64,000 bases of DNA from assembly GCA_046348545.1 (NCBI GenBank), contig JAXMEB010000004.1:248001-312000 (forward strand). Reading direction: 5' to 3'. Under the pieces are notes generated by a model. The model had not been told where the DNA came from and did not search any database. It was given only the letters and a program-made list of their open reading frames with translations. Shown one piece after another: positions 26,699 through 35,536 of the stretch. The position numbers and the translations under genes were made by a program. Numbering within the stretch: position 1 is the stretch's first letter; each line of letters opens with the position of its first letter. Origin of the DNA: JAXMEB01 sp046348545. Its GTDB lineage: Bacteria > Pseudomonadota > Gammaproteobacteria > Berkiellales > Berkiellaceae.

Positions 26699-26751
26699 AA
26701 TTCTTCGCCATATTTACGCGCTTCTTCATCACCGATAACAAATATTCAAGC

Positions 26752-28020
26752 TTAGATAATTCGAAAAGGATTTTGTAAACTTTTCCAATGATTTTGAAGT
26801 TTTTTCTTATGAACTTCATTCATAGGTAATTTTTTCAAAGCTTCTGGCCATAAGGCTTTTGCTTTTTCGATCGTGTCATCAAGGTGCGGCTTAATCACTC
26901 GCCAGGGTATCTTCGAATGCTCGGCCCACATCTGAAAATGCATATACGAAGCTTGATACCAATCTTTGTTTTTGCCTAAATTAAGCGCATGCTGCCTTTC
27001 ATCATCGATATACACACTAGTTGTGACGATATCGTAGGCAGGAGAAAGCCTAGGTGTAAGCTGATCGGAATACAGCAAGCTCCAGTTCTTAATATGCGCA
27101 TCACCATTTGCAAGTAGAATGTTAACTAGTAGTCTTCTTGCAAACTGCTGCACATCGGCTAAACCATCTCCAGAATATTCATAAAGGATTCTAGCAATTT
27201 GTTCATAGCTCACAGAATGATATTTTTCATGCGGATATTTCACTAATACTTGCGCAAAATCCTCCATGTGTATTCTCATGTCATTTTCACGGTCAAAGCG
27301 CTTAATCGCAAATGCGAACGTTTCATCAGGTAGTTTAATTTCCGGCAAATTATCTAGTTTGCTCAGCTCAATCAATTTGATTGCTGGTATATTAACCCCT
27401 GCCAACGAGGCCAAAGTCATCGCTGAATACTCATTCAAAGGCACGTCTTTATGAATTGCCGAGGGCGTTTTGACAATCCAATCACCTAAAATATTCCCTG
27501 TAGATAAATTGTAACGCCCCTCCTTTTCCTTCATAGAAAATTTCAGCTGCACACCAGCTAAGGAAAATTTATTTGCCGGTATCTTATTCCTAAATCTCAC
27601 GACCTTTGCTTTGCCATATCGAACTAGAATGCTTTCTGGCACATCCTCTGGTTCCATGGGTTCCGCTATCAGTGCACCAGGCAAATCTTTCCCTAAATAG
27701 GTAAGAATCTGAAATTCGTCATCAACATGAATCTTCAAGCTCTGCGCGATTAATTCCCTCAGTGAGCCTTCAGGCAATAAATTCGATAATGTAGGATGAA
27801 CCCTGAGGTTCTTTACCAACGGCTCGGCCATAAACCTTTCCGATCGAGGGAAACTGGGATGTGTGATTAAGCTGAATGTTGGACGACCTGAGTCTTGTTT
27901 GAAATCATTAGCAAAGCTGAGCACATTTCGTCCATTCTTAAAACCAGCTAAATAACCGACCAATCTGCCGTGCAACGTCAATCGGAGCACATTAACTTCA
28001 TCTGCACGGTTAGTGCTCAC
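26752..28020 (-). CDS. hipA: HipA-type Ser/Thr kinase toxin
   Basis: 422 residues. The N-terminal couple-hipA domain (VLRLTLHGRLVGYLAGFKNG, NLLPEGSLRELIAQ) is followed by the kinase core: SLAGVQLKFSMKEKEGRYNL, the ATP-binding GDWIVKTPSAIHKDVPLNEY, the catalytic loop LANGDAHIKNWSLLYSD, and the metal motif LSPAYDIVTTSVY. Family knowledge: HipA phosphorylates a tRNA synthetase or similar target, arresting growth and promoting persistence. Its start overlaps the hipB stop by 4 bases. It is flanked by the intron remnant, consistent with acquisition in a mobile region. Confidence 0.95.
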   Translation of the reverse strand: MSTNRADEVNVLRLTLHGRLVGYLAGFKNGRNVLSFANDFKQDSGRPTFSLITHPSFPRSERFMAEPLVKNLRVHPTLSNLLPEGSLRELIAQSLKIHVDDEFQILTYLGKDLPGALIAEPMEPEDVPESILVRYGKAKVVRFRNKIPANKFSLAGVQLKFSMKEKEGRYNLSTGNILGDWIVKTPSAIHKDVPLNEYSAMTLASLAGVNIPAIKLIELSKLDNLPEIKLPDETFAFAIKRFDRENDMRIHMEDFAQVLVKYPHEKYHSVSYEQIARILYEYSGDGLADVQQFARRLLVNILLANGDAHIKNWSLLYSDQLTPRLSPAYDIVTTSVYIDDERQHALNLGKNKDWYQASYMHFQMWAEHSKIPWRVIKPHLDDTIEKAKALWPEALKKLPMNEVHKKKLQNHWKSLQNPFRII

Positions 28021-28346
28021 GGCTCATCTCCTAGCAAATCTGCCCATGGATCGTCAGAAATTGATTTCTTTTGTTTCCCTTGAGCTTGCTTTGATGATGA
28101 TTGATCAATTTCGCCTTCAAGAGCCGCCTGTACAACGGTTAGTCTTTCCCGAGGAATAAGCATCAACTCGCTATTAAGGCCCTTAGCAATCAATTCCAAG
28201 GTCTCTAACCTAGGATTTCCTTTTGATTCTAATTGCTGGTACTGCTGGCGAGAGATGCCTATCCGCAACATCATATCCTTTTGTTTTAGACCTAGCGCAA
28301 GTCGACGCTTCTTAACTTGTTGAAGTATAGGGTCATTCATAGTCAA
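28017..28346 (-). CDS. hipB: HipB-like HTH antitoxin
   Basis: 109 residues. The Xre/Cro-type helix-turn-helix is QVKKRRLALGLKQKDMMLRI followed by GISRQQYQQLESKGNPRLET. The C-terminal tail (DQSSSKQAQGKQKKSISDDP, WADLLGDEP) probably contacts HipA. It binds DNA to repress the hipBA operon together with HipA. A cluster of ATTGCT-type motifs lies directly upstream. Confidence 0.93.
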   Translation of the reverse strand: MTMNDPILQQVKKRRLALGLKQKDMMLRIGISRQQYQQLESKGNPRLETLELIAKGLNSELMLIPRERLTVVQAALEGEIDQSSSKQAQGKQKKSISDDPWADLLGDEP

Positions 28347-28374
28347 CTCATAGATTGCTTTTCAATCAACAAGA

Positions 28375-28461
28375 TATATATTAGTTGCTTACTGAAAATT
28401 TAGCAATATATTAATTGCTTATTTGACAAAAAATGAACGAAAACAACTTATATGTTGCTTA
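28375..28461. promoter_or_regulatory. hipBA operator/promoter region with three TTGCTTA motifs
   Basis: ATATATTAGTTGCTTA (28375), ATATATTAATTGCTTA (about 28406) and TTATATGTTGCTTA (28448) repeat at about 30-40-base spacing; the middle one is also an inverted repeat (AGCAAT ... ATTGCT). They cover the likely hipB promoter, as expected for cooperative HipB binding. Confidence 0.65.
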
Positions 28462-28462
28462 C

Positions 28463-28522
28463 CGCTGTGCGGAATGCCGTCATTACAAAGCCATCCGGCC
28501 TTCAAAAACTCCGAACTGAGGT
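28463..28522 (+). repeat. 60-bp dispersed repeat beside hipBA (copy 2 of 2)
   Basis: CGCTGTGCGGAATGCCGTCA to TTCAAAAACTCCGAACTGAG followed by GT; partner of 10023-10082. It ends in the stop codon of the gene at 28522-29031. Confidence 0.8.
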
Positions 28523-29031
28523 TAATGCAACAACTCAGCTGGTAGGTCAGGTGTCGTTTCACGAGTTGGGGTCATGGGGGTATTAGGTTTGGAGAGGTGA
28601 TTGAGCTTCGCAATAATGAGGCTGAGCCTGGCTCTGAGCTCTAGGCGGCGGGTAGGTTCGAGATCATGATTCAGTAAAGCCGCTTCACGGGCAGGTTTAA
28701 GGATGCGTGTATAGACCGCATTTTTTTCAGTATCATCCATGGGCCGAATTTCATCCACTTGAGCTTGGATGGTTTGGATCAATAACTCTTGCAACATCCC
28801 AATCACACGTTGTCTTGCAATAGCCTTTGTTCTGGAATAGGGCGAAACATGGCTGATCATTGTATAAAGCGTGTAAATGAAATTTTTGCGCTTCTCTAAA
28901 TCGGCTACATTTAGGATTTCTTGGGCAAGTTTCCTGTGTTGCTTAGCTTCAAAAAGCATTTTTCTAAAATTACCTTCCTCTGAGGTTATCTCTGGACGTT
29001 TCTTAAAAAAATACTTGAAAAATTTAAGCAT
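28522..29031 (-). CDS. Unknown small protein related to the C-terminus of its upstream neighbour
   Basis: 169 residues. The N-terminus is aromatic and basic (MLKFFKYFFKKRPEITSEEG). From residue 40 it parallels the end of the 29116-31206 protein: VADLEKRKNFIYTLYTMISH and TEKNAVYTRILKPAREAALL here against ITDLEQRKKTILDLFQFVIS and DEKNTAYQTLLAPAKASPLL there. It therefore looks like a tandem partial duplication that became a separate gene. The last 25 residues are Pro/Thr-rich. The stop codon overlaps the end of the 60-bp repeat. Function unknown. Confidence 0.78.
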   Translation of the reverse strand: MLKFFKYFFKKRPEITSEEGNFRKMLFEAKQHRKLAQEILNVADLEKRKNFIYTLYTMISHVSPYSRTKAIARQRVIGMLQELLIQTIQAQVDEIRPMDDTEKNAVYTRILKPAREAALLNHDLEPTRRLELRARLSLIIAKLNHLSKPNTPMTPTRETTPDLPAELLH

Positions 29032-29115
29032 GTTTGTTGGCTTACTATTAGTTCATTATTAAACCTAAGCACAAGAGCCGAGATTATAGCAACTTGAATG
29101 GCAGATTGTAGTCTT

Positions 29116-31206
29116 TTAAATTGAAATTCTTTCGATCAAAGCATCTAATTTATGGAAGAGTGAATGAGTCGTTTTCTCATCACCGTACCGCAGAAGTGGG
29201 GAGGCTTTAGCGGGAGCCAGCAAGGTTTGGTAAGCCGTGTTTTTTTCATCTAAATTTTTTGGGTTTAATCTTCTAACTTCTTCTTTGACTGCGTTGATAA
29301 AGAGTTCTTGCAGCACAGGCACACAATCTTCAGGGTGTGTGTTCGGTTTTGAGATAACAAACTGAAATAAATCCAGAATCGTCTTTTTTCGTTGCTCTAA
29401 ATCAGTGATTTGCCTCAAGGCCTTACTTAATTGAAGTGCATCAATCTCACCGCTCACTAACTTCGTGAAATCCTGACTGGCTTCATAGGTTTGATGTACC
29501 GATGCAATCGATACCACTGAAGTCGATTTAACATATCGTAAGACAGCATCGAGCTGATTGTGTAAGCCAATCGTAATATCAATTTCCATCGGTGTGAATG
29601 GATCGAATAAATTCAGGGTTTCTCCCATTAAAGACTTTCGCTCAGGAGGATGCTCAATAAAATCCTTCAGTTCATTTTGAACTGAATCATCCCTGGTATC
29701 AAAAATAGACGCTTTGCCTAAGGGCGCTAAAATAGCTTTAGAAACACTTTCTTTAAGATGCTGCATCGCCAGTGTTTGACTGATTTCGTTATACTCCCGC
29801 TTAAGGGCGGTTAGATATTGTTTTTGAAACATCGTCTGAAATTTTTTTTGCTTTGGCGTTAAAGTAACTCCAAACCATCTGAGATAATGGGCTGGATCTG
29901 GAAAATTTATCTTATCTTGTAAAAACTCAACGAAGAGTAGTTCTAAAAGTGTCCGTTTGCCTGATAAACTTGTCACTCGATCGATTTTTTCTTGGACTTT
30001 GTGAAAAGGTGGTTGATCATTAAAATAGGCTTTAATCACATCAACTCTCGTTTGCATGACTTTATCATGCACTTCTTTTAATACATGAGAAGACGTCAAA
30101 TATCGCGAAGTAAAGCGGGCGCCGATTTCAGATAAATTTTGATAGACGGCAGAACGCTCAATTGTAGGCATTTCTAAATCAATCAATATGCGTGCGTCAA
30201 CGCCGGGCGATGCTTCATGACAGATATTTTCAAGAGACTGATCAATTAATTGCCTCATCCTCAAGCACTCATTGACAATATCTTCCAAAGGCTTGATAAG
30301 GAAATGAGCCTTTTCACCAAGAAACTCAAATTCAAGTTTCGATTTGATTTGTAAAAGCGCCATTTCTAAGAATGTGACGCTTTGCTCAATTTTTTTACTG
30401 CCCTTAAATTGGATCTCAAAAGTGGCACTGGCTGCCTCAATTTCATTGATTAAATTTTTCTCAAAGATATCTATGAGGCGGTAATAACATTCTTCGGCAG
30501 AAAGTTCTCGTCTATATCGATTTATCTGCTGAAAGAATGAGCGACAGCGAATCTCCTTGAGAGCTTGTTCAGCTCGACTTTCACCCACTTCAGCGGGTAA
30601 AAAATCGGTAACACTGATGACTTTATAACGATAACCAGTGAGTAATTGTGTTTTTGCATTAGAAATCAAAAATTGTAAACGATTTGATTCTGTTTCACTT
30701 AATTTTTGAGAGGTCAGATTTTTGAAATATTCTTCCCAGAAGGTATTCCAGTTAGGATCATTTGTGAGATCGAAATCAATTTCAGAGAAAGTACGGTAGA
30801 TATCAAAAACCTTGGTAAGAGACAAAGGCGGAGACCAGTCGCCCATTGTATAATACTGCTGAGCGATGCGCATGAATTCTTTTGCATTGCCGCCTAAATC
30901 TTCATCAGGCATCACAGATAATTTTGATGCAGTAAATAACAAAATACGACTGCTTTCAAATTGCGGAGCATGTAGTAGATTTTTTTTGTTTTGTTCAGCT
31001 GCAAATTTATGCAGCCATTCAAATGGCGTCATAGCGCCTACGCTCACATCCGATGAGTTAGTATAATTAGAGTATAGCCCTAAAGCTTTTTGTATACCCT
31101 TCACACCTGAATTTTCGGGGTTGTTGCCTTCGCGATTCTCACCGCAGTCATGTACTTTGTGTACACTCCTGCGTCTCGAACGCTCGGCGCCTACCCGAAA
31201 AATCAT
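29116..31206 (-). CDS. Unknown large helical protein whose N-terminus is encoded by a palindromic element
   Basis: The open frame has 696 codons. The first 38 residues (MIFRVGAERSRRRSVHKVHD onward) are encoded by the type A element at 31093-31220, in the same frame as the peptide embedded in the 4681-6546 protein. The true start may instead be the later Met in SVGAMTPFEWLHKFAAEQNK. Residues 140-215 (FDLTNDPNWNTFWEEYF) are shared with the 23225-24946 protein, and the C-terminal 110 residues with the 28522-29031 protein. No known domain, signal peptide or membrane segment is visible. The element may have replaced the original promoter and start. Confidence 0.75.
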   Translation of the reverse strand: MIFRVGAERSRRRSVHKVHDCGENREGNNPENSGVKGIQKALGLYSNYTNSSDVSVGAMTPFEWLHKFAAEQNKKNLLHAPQFESSRILLFTASKLSVMPDEDLGGNAKEFMRIAQQYYTMGDWSPPLSLTKVFDIYRTFSEIDFDLTNDPNWNTFWEEYFKNLTSQKLSETESNRLQFLISNAKTQLLTGYRYKVISVTDFLPAEVGESRAEQALKEIRCRSFFQQINRYRRELSAEECYYRLIDIFEKNLINEIEAASATFEIQFKGSKKIEQSVTFLEMALLQIKSKLEFEFLGEKAHFLIKPLEDIVNECLRMRQLIDQSLENICHEASPGVDARILIDLEMPTIERSAVYQNLSEIGARFTSRYLTSSHVLKEVHDKVMQTRVDVIKAYFNDQPPFHKVQEKIDRVTSLSGKRTLLELLFVEFLQDKINFPDPAHYLRWFGVTLTPKQKKFQTMFQKQYLTALKREYNEISQTLAMQHLKESVSKAILAPLGKASIFDTRDDSVQNELKDFIEHPPERKSLMGETLNLFDPFTPMEIDITIGLHNQLDAVLRYVKSTSVVSIASVHQTYEASQDFTKLVSGEIDALQLSKALRQITDLEQRKKTILDLFQFVISKPNTHPEDCVPVLQELFINAVKEEVRRLNPKNLDEKNTAYQTLLAPAKASPLLRYGDEKTTHSLFHKLDALIERISI

Positions 31207-31220
31207 CTGTTGTGGGTATA
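31093..31220 (-). repeat. Palindromic element, type A, joining two genes (copy 7)
   Basis: Complete copy with TATA at 31093-31096 and 31217-31220. The upstream gene (31203-31937) ends inside it through QYTHNR-stop, and the downstream ORF can start inside it at ATGATTTTTCGGG, the two frames overlapping by 4 bases (ATGA). Confidence 0.93.
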
Positions 31221-31937
31221 TTGAATAATATCCGCACTGCCGACCTGTTTGCCTTTGCGTTCCTGCTGTATTTTGATCAGTAAATAATCTAGATCTTTAG
31301 CCAGCCAAAAGGTCGTACGATGTCCTTTTTTATGAACATGCTCAATTTTTATCGTCTTAAGCTGCCCTAAAGGCGTTTTAAGAGTTTCCGTTCCTAAAAT
31401 ATGGAATTTATAGGGTTTGAGTTCGTCATCTTCGGCAACGAGGTAAGAGAGCTGATAGTCGCCACGATATAGATCGCTCCTCAACATAAAAGTATAGCTT
31501 AATTTATCTTGCATACCTGATTTTAATTCAGCCTGCCAAGGATTTTTCCCAACAGTGTTTTCGACTTTTTGCTGTAGCCAATCAAAACGGACAAAACCAC
31601 GCTTCGATCTTTTGCCTTCATGATAATCATAAAAATAGCGACTCGGTTTGATTTGATTCTCTTCCCAAGTAAAATCACTTGTTTCCGTAAACTTATAGGG
31701 AATAAATGAAAGATGAGGTGAGGTGCTACTTTCAAAATGATAACTGCCATTAGGCCGCTGTATTAAGCGATGTATTCCTTCCCCCACACTCACACCATGG
31801 AATTTAACGGTATATCGTGCCTCGTAACTTTGTAATATCGGGGGTGGCCCTGCAACCTCGACGGGGGAACGGGGAATACCCCACGCACTGAAAGGAAGCG
31901 ACAAACAAAACACCGTAACGAGTGCCGCGAATTTCAT
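31203..31937 (-). CDS. DUF3108 family periplasmic/outer-membrane-associated protein
   Basis: 244 residues from ATG at 31937 (MKFAALVTVFCLSLPFSAWG, a clear signal peptide with cleavage near AWG). The DUF3108 pattern is visible in SYEARYTVKFHGVSVGEGIH, RYFYDYHEGKRSKRGFVRFD, LSYLVAEDDELKPYKFHILG and FWLAKDLDYLLIKIQQERKG. The family function is unknown. Its start overlaps the purN stop (ATGA), so it belongs to the purM-purN operon, an arrangement common in this class. The last residues (YTHNR) come from the palindromic element, so the native C-terminus may be altered. Confidence 0.88.
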   Translation of the reverse strand: MKFAALVTVFCLSLPFSAWGIPRSPVEVAGPPPILQSYEARYTVKFHGVSVGEGIHRLIQRPNGSYHFESSTSPHLSFIPYKFTETSDFTWEENQIKPSRYFYDYHEGKRSKRGFVRFDWLQQKVENTVGKNPWQAELKSGMQDKLSYTFMLRSDLYRGDYQLSYLVAEDDELKPYKFHILGTETLKTPLGQLKTIKIEHVHKKGHRTTFWLAKDLDYLLIKIQQERKGKQVGSADIIQYTHNR

Positions 31938-32569
31938 AGTTGGATGCCCTCCTGTGGAAGTAATAGATTGTCTAGGTAAACCCCATCTTGTCTCAAGCAT
32001 AGTCTTTTTTCTGCAAACCACCGAATGACTTGGGGATACAGCTCATATTCACTGATTTGAACTTTCAATTTGAGTGATTCAGCCGTTTCAGCCGGAGAAA
32101 TGGTAACCGTCGTTTGCGCAATAATTGGGCCACCATCTAAGTCAGCGGTCACAAAATGTACCGTGGCACCATGCACACGGACACCGGCAGCCAAAGCGGC
32201 TTCATGCGTATTCAATCCCTTAAATAAAGGCAGGCGCGAAGGGTGGATATTGATCAGGGTGCCCGCAAAGGTATTGACAAAATCAGCCGATAAAATCCGC
32301 ATAAAGCCCGCTAAAATAATTAAATCAGGCTTCATTTCTAAAATAGCGGTTTTAAGCTCAGCTTCAAAAGCCTCTCGCTTTGGAAAGCAAGTATGATCCA
32401 GACACAACGTAGGAATGTCCGCTGCTTTGGCTCGCTCAAGACCGTACGCATCGGGCCGATGACTGATCACTGCTTGAATCTTAATGGCAAGGCCACCTTG
32501 ATTTTTGAGATCAATAAGACGTTGTAAGTTGGTTCCCGAACCTCCAATCAGCACGACTGTTTTCAACAT
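31934..32569 (-). CDS. purN: Phosphoribosylglycinamide formyltransferase
   Basis: 211 residues. It transfers the formyl group from N10-formyl-THF to GAR in purine synthesis. Motifs are VVLIGGSGTNLQRLID, the folate/catalytic loop ILAGFMRILSADFVNTFAGT, and NIHPSRLPLFKGLNTHEAAL with catalytic Asn/His, followed by GATVHFVTADLDGGPIIAQT (Asp). It follows purM after 11 bases and overlaps the DUF3108 gene. Confidence 0.96.
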   Translation of the reverse strand: MLKTVVLIGGSGTNLQRLIDLKNQGGLAIKIQAVISHRPDAYGLERAKAADIPTLCLDHTCFPKREAFEAELKTAILEMKPDLIILAGFMRILSADFVNTFAGTLINIHPSRLPLFKGLNTHEAALAAGVRVHGATVHFVTADLDGGPIIAQTTVTISPAETAESLKLKVQISEYELYPQVIRWFAEKRLCLRQDGVYLDNLLLPQEGIQL

Positions 32570-32580
32570 ATTTGATGATC

Positions 32581-33618
32581 CTAGACTAAGCTGACAGTGG
32601 GTTCCGTTTCCGCATGATGTTCGATTTCACCTAGAATTAACGGAGTTTCACCAGCATCTTTCAATAACTCCAATGTTTGGTTAGTATCCTTTGGATCGAT
32701 AATAATGACCATCCCAATACCCATGTTAAAGGTACGCCACATTTCTGTTTCATCAATAGGCCCGGTTGTTTGAAGCCAATTGAAAAATCGTGGTCTACTC
32801 CAGGCCGAGGTTTGAATGACTGCTTTCGTGTGTTCAGGGAGTATCCTGGGTATATTCTCAACTAAGCCACCACCTGTGATATGTGCGGCGCCTTTCATTA
32901 AATTTTCTCGGACAAGCGATAAGATTGCTTTGGTATAAATACGAGTTGGTGTCAGCAAGAGTTGTCCTAAAGTTTCTCCCTCAAACGCGGTTTGAAGCGA
33001 GATGGCCTGTTTTTCAAGTACTTTTCTGACTAATGAATAGCCATTTGAATGCACCCCAGATGAAGGAAGCCCAATCATTAAATCACCTGGGCGAATATTT
33101 CGCCCATCAATCATTTTTTGCTTTTCAACAACACCGACACAAAAGCCAGCCAGATCATAATCGCCGTCAGCATATAAACCTGGCATCTCCGCTGTTTCAC
33201 CACCCACGAGAGCGAGTTGGCCAATTTCACATCCTTCAGCAATGCTTTGAATAATCACTTCTGCCTGGTCTTTAAGCTTGCCACAGGCAAAATAGTCCAA
33301 GAAAAATAAAGGCGTTGCTCCGACCACGATCAAATCGTTCACACACATTGCAACCAAATCTTGGCCAATGGTTGTGTGATGATTCATTTCAATCGCCAGT
33401 TTGAGCTTCGTGCCAACACCATCAGTTGATGAGACTAAAATCGGCTCCTTGAGACCACTCGGTAATGCAAATAAGCTGGCAAATCCACCGATACCTCCAA
33501 TGACATTGGCGTTATGTGTTCGACGTGCCATGGCTTTGATTTTTTGAACGAGCTGGTTGCCCGCATCAATGCTGACGCCTGCATCAGCGTAAGAAACAGA
33601 AGTTGTGTCGCTGTTCAT
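32581..33618 (-). CDS. purM: Phosphoribosylformylglycinamidine cyclo-ligase
   Basis: 345 residues, the normal size. It closes the imidazole ring of AIR using ATP. Motifs are SVSYADAGVSIDAGNQLVQK, LVSSTDGVGTKLKLAIEM, VAMCVNDLIVVGATPLFFLD, QLALVGGETAEMPGLYADGD and GGGLVENIPRILPEHTKAVI. It is first gene of the purM-purN-DUF3108 run, divergent from the DUF2066 gene. Confidence 0.97.
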   Translation of the reverse strand: MNSDTTSVSYADAGVSIDAGNQLVQKIKAMARRTHNANVIGGIGGFASLFALPSGLKEPILVSSTDGVGTKLKLAIEMNHHTTIGQDLVAMCVNDLIVVGATPLFFLDYFACGKLKDQAEVIIQSIAEGCEIGQLALVGGETAEMPGLYADGDYDLAGFCVGVVEKQKMIDGRNIRPGDLMIGLPSSGVHSNGYSLVRKVLEKQAISLQTAFEGETLGQLLLTPTRIYTKAILSLVRENLMKGAAHITGGGLVENIPRILPEHTKAVIQTSAWSRPRFFNWLQTTGPIDETEMWRTFNMGIGMVIIIDPKDTNQTLELLKDAGETPLILGEIEHHAETEPTVSLV

Positions 33619-33725
33619 TTTGTATACTGACTTAATTTTGATAAGTTGCTTTTAAAAAGAGCATTGTACCGGAGCAAAATGCAGTACACTATACCCTAAG
33701 TCTTCGCTATTGAATTTTCGGTTGA

Positions 33726-34784
33726 ATGAATATGAAAAAAGGGTGGTATAAAGGGGCGCTTTTGGCATGCTTTGTGACCCCATGGTGTCAGGCTATGATG
33801 GTCGATGATTTGTATGAGGCCACACGTGTCTCAGAGGCCTCATCTGCCGAGCAGCGCGATATTGAAGCTATGGAAGGATTAAAGCAAGTTTTTTTAAAAG
33901 TGACCGGTAATGCTTCCATTTTCAATCGTCCTGCCATTCAAAAAGCGCTGGCGGATCCCAAACGCTATGTTCTTCAATATGCATCTAGCGGTGGTCAAAT
34001 TCATTTTAAATATAATGCTCAAGAAATTGACTACTTGCTCAAATCCGAAGGGATTAAAATCTGGGGTCAACAAAGGCCTCTTATTGTGCTCTGGGTAGCG
34101 GCTCAAACACCAGCCGGTAGAGTGTTGCTGGGGAGTGAGACAGATCAAGCTTTATCAGAAGCCCTCAACAAGATGGGCAAAGAAAAAGGTGTGCCCCTTC
34201 TATTGCCGATACTTGATTTAGAAGATGTCACGGCAGTCACGACGACTGACATCTGGGGCGGCTTTAGCGAGAGTGTTAAAAAAGCTTCAGAGCGTTACAG
34301 CAGTGATACTATTTTAATGGGCCATATTCAGATGATTAATGATACGCCTGCCGAATGGGCTGGCGAATGGCAACTCATCTCGGGTGATGCCACTTGGCAA
34401 TGGACTGCAAAAGGACAAAATATTCATGAGGTCATTGAAAAAAGTGTTGTAATGAGTTTGCCATATTTAGCCGATCGCTACGGTATTGAAGAAAATCAAA
34501 CGAGTAAGCCAATTACGCTTCGAATTGAAGGAATTCAATCTTTGCAGGATTATGCAGCAGCAGAAGCTTATTTGCGCGAATTGAGTGTGGTAAAACAAGT
34601 CGAGCCTCAGCAAATTGGTCCAGCTGGTGCGATTTTTAAAGTAATCCCATATGGACAAAAAGGACTTCAAGCTTTAAAAAATGCGATTCAACTCGATCCA
34701 CAACTCTCAAAATTAGCAAGTTTAGAAAGTGGATTTGCAGATGAGAGCGATACTTCTGATTTAAGATTTCGCTGGGTCCGTTGA
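33726..34784 (+). CDS. DUF2066 family exported protein
   Basis: 352 residues (ATG at 33732 is an equally possible start). The signal peptide is MKKGWYKGALLACFVTPWCQ. The DUF2066 N-terminal region follows: DLYEATRVSEASSAEQRDIE, AMEGLKQVFLKVTGNASIFN, RPAIQKALADPKRYVLQYAS. The family has no established function but is conserved next to purM and hda in gammaproteobacteria, exactly as here. hda follows after 4 bases. Confidence 0.9.
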   Translation: MNMKKGWYKGALLACFVTPWCQAMMVDDLYEATRVSEASSAEQRDIEAMEGLKQVFLKVTGNASIFNRPAIQKALADPKRYVLQYASSGGQIHFKYNAQEIDYLLKSEGIKIWGQQRPLIVLWVAAQTPAGRVLLGSETDQALSEALNKMGKEKGVPLLLPILDLEDVTAVTTTDIWGGFSESVKKASERYSSDTILMGHIQMINDTPAEWAGEWQLISGDATWQWTAKGQNIHEVIEKSVVMSLPYLADRYGIEENQTSKPITLRIEGIQSLQDYAAAEAYLRELSVVKQVEPQQIGPAGAIFKVIPYGQKGLQALKNAIQLDPQLSKLASLESGFADESDTSDLRFRWVR

Positions 34785-34788
34785 TGGC

Positions 34789-35487
34789 ATGTCGGATGTA
34801 AAATTTGGTCAATTAGCCTTAAGTGTCGGGTTGCGAGATGATGCCACTCTAGATACCTTTTTTTCTGGTGATAATCAGGAAATGGTTGCGACGCTTTCAA
34901 ATGTTCAACAATCCCAAGAGCAATTTATTTTTTTATGGGGCCCAGATGGCGTTGGTAAGACACACCTTTTACAAGGGACGTGCCATAGTGTTACGGGGAA
35001 AGGCCATGGTGCGCTCTATTTGCCGTTGGCGGATCTTTGCTACCGATCTGATTTATTCGTTGGGCTTGAGCAGCTTAGCTTGGTTTGTTTAGATGATATT
35101 GATGTGATTGCCGGGCAATCTGTCTGGGAAGAAGCTATCTTTCATCTTTTTAATCGATTAAAAACGAGCGGTACCACCTTAATGGTTGCATCAACCATGC
35201 CACCACGACAGCTCCCTATCATATTACCTGATTTACGTTCACGTCTTCATTGGGGGCTGACGTATCATATTCACCCCTTGAATGATGAGCAAAAACTTAA
35301 AGCCCTCTCTCTCCGAGCTTACAATCGAGGGATAGAGCTGCCACTCGATGTGGGGCGTTTTTTGTTATCACGTTGCGTGCGTAATATGGGTGAACTGTAT
35401 GCAATCTTAGATCAACTTGATAGCGCTTCACTCGCGGCACAGCGACGTTTGACAATCCCGTTTGTAAAACGGGTATTACACATATAA
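34789..35487 (+). CDS. hda: DnaA regulatory inactivator Hda
   Basis: 232 residues. It is a DnaA-like AAA+ protein without the C-terminal DNA-binding domain: Walker A in LWGPDGVGKTHLLQGTCH, Walker B in LVCLDDIDVIAG, sensor region in LRSRLHWGLTYHIHPLNDEQ. With the sliding clamp it stimulates ATP hydrolysis by DnaA and so limits re-initiation. The N-terminal clamp-binding motif would be in KFGQLALSVGLRDD (QLALSV, close to QL[S/P]LPL). Followed by a strong terminator. Confidence 0.93.
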   Translation: MSDVKFGQLALSVGLRDDATLDTFFSGDNQEMVATLSNVQQSQEQFIFLWGPDGVGKTHLLQGTCHSVTGKGHGALYLPLADLCYRSDLFVGLEQLSLVCLDDIDVIAGQSVWEEAIFHLFNRLKTSGTTLMVASTMPPRQLPIILPDLRSRLHWGLTYHIHPLNDEQKLKALSLRAYNRGIELPLDVGRFLLSRCVRNMGELYAILDQLDSASLAAQRRLTIPFVKRVLHI

Positions 35488-35514
35488 CAAGTCCCCCAAA
35501 AATATTTTAGAGCT

Positions 35515-35536
35515 GGGGCAGCAACGCCCCCTTTTT
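35515..35536 (+). terminator. Rho-independent terminator after hda
   Basis: Stem GGGGC / GCCCC with loop AGCAAC, followed by CTTTTT, 28 bases past the stop. Confidence 0.85.

Noticed and set aside
31093..31220. Reading the element peptide MIFRVGAERSRRR as a functional nuclear-targeting domain
   Set aside because: The peptide occurs wherever the element is open in that frame; its Arg content follows from the DNA repeat and no function is shown.
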